Shown here in pieces: positions 5,016 through 7,086 of a stretch of DNA of 7,086 nt (its first letter is position 1; every line of letters begins with the position of its first letter). Source of the DNA: Nitrospirota bacterium (GTDB lineage: Bacteria; Nitrospirota; Thermodesulfovibrionia; Thermodesulfovibrionales; UBA6898); contig JAJYLU010000089.1 in assembly GCA_021787505.1 (NCBI GenBank), positions 1 to 7,086 on the forward strand. Direction: 5' to 3'. Under the pieces are notes generated by a model, which was given only the letters and a program-made list of their open reading frames with translations, was not told the DNA's origin and searched no databases. The translations under genes and the position numbers were made by a program.

Positions 5016-7086
5016 CTAATCGAAGTCGGCCCCTGAAGGGTCCTTCAGCTCCCATATGGAGCGGTATGGAGTGAGCTGCTTAGGCTGGGTCCCGTCCTTG
5101 AAATACTCTTTTATTCCTGATGTGTCGCCCGAAAGAAGCCCTGTCTTCGGATCAATAAAGGCGGTGGTGATGCCCTCCGGCGGCGCGAAATCCTCCGCCC
5201 CCCCCTTAATCGAATTCCGCATGAAGGACACCCAGATCGGAGATGCGGCCCTGGCCCCGGTCTCCAGCGGCCCGAGCGTCGTGAAGTTGTCGAACCCTAC
5301 CCACGCACAGGCCACAAGGTTGGAAGCGTACCCGACAAACCAGGCGTCCTTATAGTCATTGGTTGTTCCCGTCTTCCCCGCTACCGGCAGGCCGAGCGAT
5401 TTTGCCCGCCAGCCCGTTCCGTACTTTACGACATCCTCCATCATAGAGGTGATAAGGAAAGCAGTCTGGGGGCTCACCGCCTGTTCCGGCTGGGGTTCAT
5501 TGCTTTCTAGTATCCTGCCCTTCCTGTCGGTGACGTATTTTATCGAGATCGGCTTGACCTTCATGCCGTTGCTCGCGAAGAGGTCATATACCAGCGCGAG
5601 TTCCAGCGGTGTTATATTGAACGAACCCAGGGCTATGCTGAGGTTCCTCGGCACGTCCTCGTCGACGCCGACCGTCCTTGCGAAGTTGATGAGGTTATCG
5701 ATACCCATCGCCTCGACGAGTTTGACCGTGACGACATTTCTCGAATACGTCAGCGCCTCCCTGAGGCGGGTGGGACCGTAAAACTTATGGTCGTAGTTCT
5801 CGGGGCTCCACTCGCCTTTTGCCCCGCCGGCATAGGTAACCGGCTCGTCGTTGATGACGCTTGCGGGGGTGAAGCCGTTGTCCATTGCCGATGCATAGAT
5901 GACGGGTTTGAATGCAGACCCCGGTTGCCTTTTTGCGTACAACGCCCTGTTGTAGTCGCTCTTGGCAAAGTCATACCCCCCGACCATTGCCCGGATGAAG
6001 CCGGAATACGGTTCTACGGCGACCAGGGCGCCTTCCACCTGCGGGTCTTGTTCGAGCGTCAAGCGGACGTCCCTGTTGCGTATGCTCTTGATGCTGACCT
6101 TCACCACGTCACCGGGTCTCAATATCTTAGTTAGGCCGAAACTCGGGATATTCCTCACTCTGCCGTCCCTGTTCAGGATCTTCGATGCCCAGGTCGCGTC
6201 CTTGAGCGAAAGTTTCCCGATAACTCCTCTCGTTTTTATCAGCGCCTCCTTGTCCGAGACACGAAGTACAAGTCCTGAATAGATATCGCCCGGATTTACC
6301 GAGACGGTGGTAGAGAGTTCTTTCGCCTTCAGTTCTTTGCCAAAATCAACGTCGTTCCTGTGCTCTATTACGCCGCGCCATCCCCTGCGCTTGTCCACCT
6401 CTTTCAGTCCGGACTGCACCGCATTCACGGCCGCGACCTGCATCCCCCTGTCGAGGGTCGTGTAGACCTTCAGCCCGCTTTTATACACGGTGTCCTCGCC
6501 GTATTTTGCCTCGAGGTATTTCCTTATGTATTCGACGAAGTAACTGTCCGCCTCCATCCCTTTTTTCGGACTCGTCAGGTAGAGCGGCTGTTTATTGGCC
6601 GCCTCCCTTGCGGATTTACTTATGTACCCTTCCTCCTCCATGCGGGCCAGGACGGTCGCCTGCCGTTCTTTGGCCTTCGAAAGGTTGTTAAAGGGGGAAT
6701 AGAGAGTGGGCGCCTTTACGAGCCCCGCGATCATGGCTGCCTCGCCGAGGCTCAGGTTTCTGACCGACTTGCCGAAGTACACACGCGAGGCCATCTCGAC
6801 GCCGTAGGCGCCGTGGCCGAAATAGACCTTATTAAGGTAGAGTTCGAGAATCTCCTTCTTTGTCAGGTTTTTTTCGATCTTCACCGCGAGCGAAGCCTCC
6901 ATCAACTTTCTCCGGAGGGTCTTTTCAGGGCTGAGAAAAACCACCTTTGCAAGCTGCTGGGTGAGCGTGCTGCCGCCTTCCTTGAGGCTGGCGTGGAGAA
7001 CGTCCGTGACGACCGCCCTTGCGATCGCGATATAGTCTATCCCCTTGTGCTTCCAGAACCTCGAGTCCTCGACTGCGACGATCGCG
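5016..7086 (-). CDS. mrcA: PBP1A-type bifunctional penicillin-binding protein (5' end outside window)
   Basis: This inner-membrane peptidoglycan synthase polymerises lipid II and cross-links peptide stems. The frame is open to the right edge; 689 residues are visible, and the N-terminal membrane anchor and first part of the GT51 domain are missing. Visible numbering starts at the codon at 7085. The transglycosylase has VEDSRFWKHKG (5-15, catalytic Glu6), GGSTLTQQLAK (37-47), the RRK..E motif just after residue 57, and LELYLNKVYFGHGAYGVE (80-97). An OB-like insertion typical of PBP1A (about 255-345, including GDIYSGLVLRVSD) precedes the transpeptidase. The transpeptidase has SAFK (Ser390 nucleophile, Lys393), SRN (448-450) and KTGTT (571-575). 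All catalytic motifs are intact. A GTG at 6944 is an internal valine codon, not the start. The C-terminus is short after the KTG domain. Its stop lies 13 nt from the convergent MerR stop. Confidence 0.95.
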   Translation of the reverse strand, partial: AIVAVEDSRFWKHKGIDYIAIARAVVTDVLHASLKEGGSTLTQQLAKVVFLSPEKTLRRKLMEASLAVKIEKNLTKKEILELYLNKVYFGHGAYGVEMASRVYFGKSVRNLSLGEAAMIAGLVKAPTLYSPFNNLSKAKERQATVLARMEEEGYISKSAREAANKQPLYLTSPKKGMEADSYFVEYIRKYLEAKYGEDTVYKSGLKVYTTLDRGMQVAAVNAVQSGLKEVDKRRGWRGVIEHRNDVDFGKELKAKELSTTVSVNPGDIYSGLVLRVSDKEALIKTRGVIGKLSLKDATWASKILNRDGRVRNIPSFGLTKILRPGDVVKVSIKSIRNRDVRLTLEQDPQVEGALVAVEPYSGFIRAMVGGYDFAKSDYNRALYAKRQPGSAFKPVIYASAMDNGFTPASVINDEPVTYAGGAKGEWSPENYDHKFYGPTRLREALTYSRNVVTVKLVEAMGIDNLINFARTVGVDEDVPRNLSIALGSFNITPLELALVYDLFASNGMKVKPISIKYVTDRKGRILESNEPQPEQAVSPQTAFLITSMMEDVVKYGTGWRAKSLGLPVAGKTGTTNDYKDAWFVGYASNLVACAWVGFDNFTTLGPLETGARAASPIWVSFMRNSIKGGAEDFAPPEGITTAFIDPKTGLLSGDTSGIKEYFKDGTQPKQLTPYRSIWELKDPSGADFD

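Noticed and set aside
5033..5048. Palindrome CTGAAGGGTCCTTCAG near the end of the PBP gene, considered as a terminator
   Set aside because: It lies inside the coding sequence about 15 nt before the stop on the minus strand. It has a very short loop and no T run on either side.
6942..6944. GTG at 6944 as start of the penicillin-binding protein
   Set aside because: The upstream codons to the window edge are open and encode essential GT51 motifs (EDSRFWKHKG and GGSTLTQQ), so the gene must start beyond the window.

Overview
The window looks like chromosomal housekeeping DNA from a Gram-negative, probably anaerobic or microaerophilic bacterium. A bifunctional class A penicillin-binding protein, a lipoprotein-type signal and an F-type ATP synthase support this. 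Three features together resemble Nitrospirota or Desulfobacterota (the Geobacter-like former Deltaproteobacteria): atpBE split from the other atp genes, a GH57/DUF3536 protein, and a MerR regulator with a cysteine-rich 'two-CW'-like tail. This placement is inference, and no rRNA or other marker is present. No transposon, CRISPR array, tRNA or prophage gene is seen.

Layout, left to right. (1) Positions 1-545, minus strand: a small GlsB/YeaQ-type membrane protein overlaps by 4 bases (ATGA) the start of a lipoprotein-like phospholipase D/cardiolipin synthase-family gene that runs off the left edge. A sigma70-like promoter lies at 586-613. (2) Positions 654-3113, minus strand: a large cytoplasmic GH57-type glycoside hydrolase with the DUF3536 architecture. 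It has its own candidate promoter and a 21-codon in-frame upstream ORF whose stop touches the start codon. (3) Positions 3284-3325: a perfect 19-bp stem, 4-nt loop terminator. (4) Positions 3339-4418, minus strand: atpB-atpE, encoding the F0 ion channel (subunit a) and rotor (subunit c, with a signal peptide). (5) Positions 4419-4567: an AT-rich divergent promoter region. (6) Positions 4568-5002, plus strand: a MerR-family regulator with seven cysteines in its C-terminal tail. (7) Positions 5016-7086, minus strand: a PBP1A-type transglycosylase/transpeptidase, convergent with the regulator and cut by the right edge.

The part most worth attention is the atpB/merR divergent region. Both outward-facing promoters can be read with a 19-nt gap between -35 and -10, the spacing typical of MerR-controlled promoters. 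A 9-bp inverted repeat and an AT-rich dyad lie between or within them. Together with the cysteine-rich regulator, this suggests that synthesis of the ATP synthase membrane sector responds to a redox, metal or similar cue. That link is inference from architecture. All gaps between genes are shorter than 300 bases, and the longest (3114-3338) is described below.
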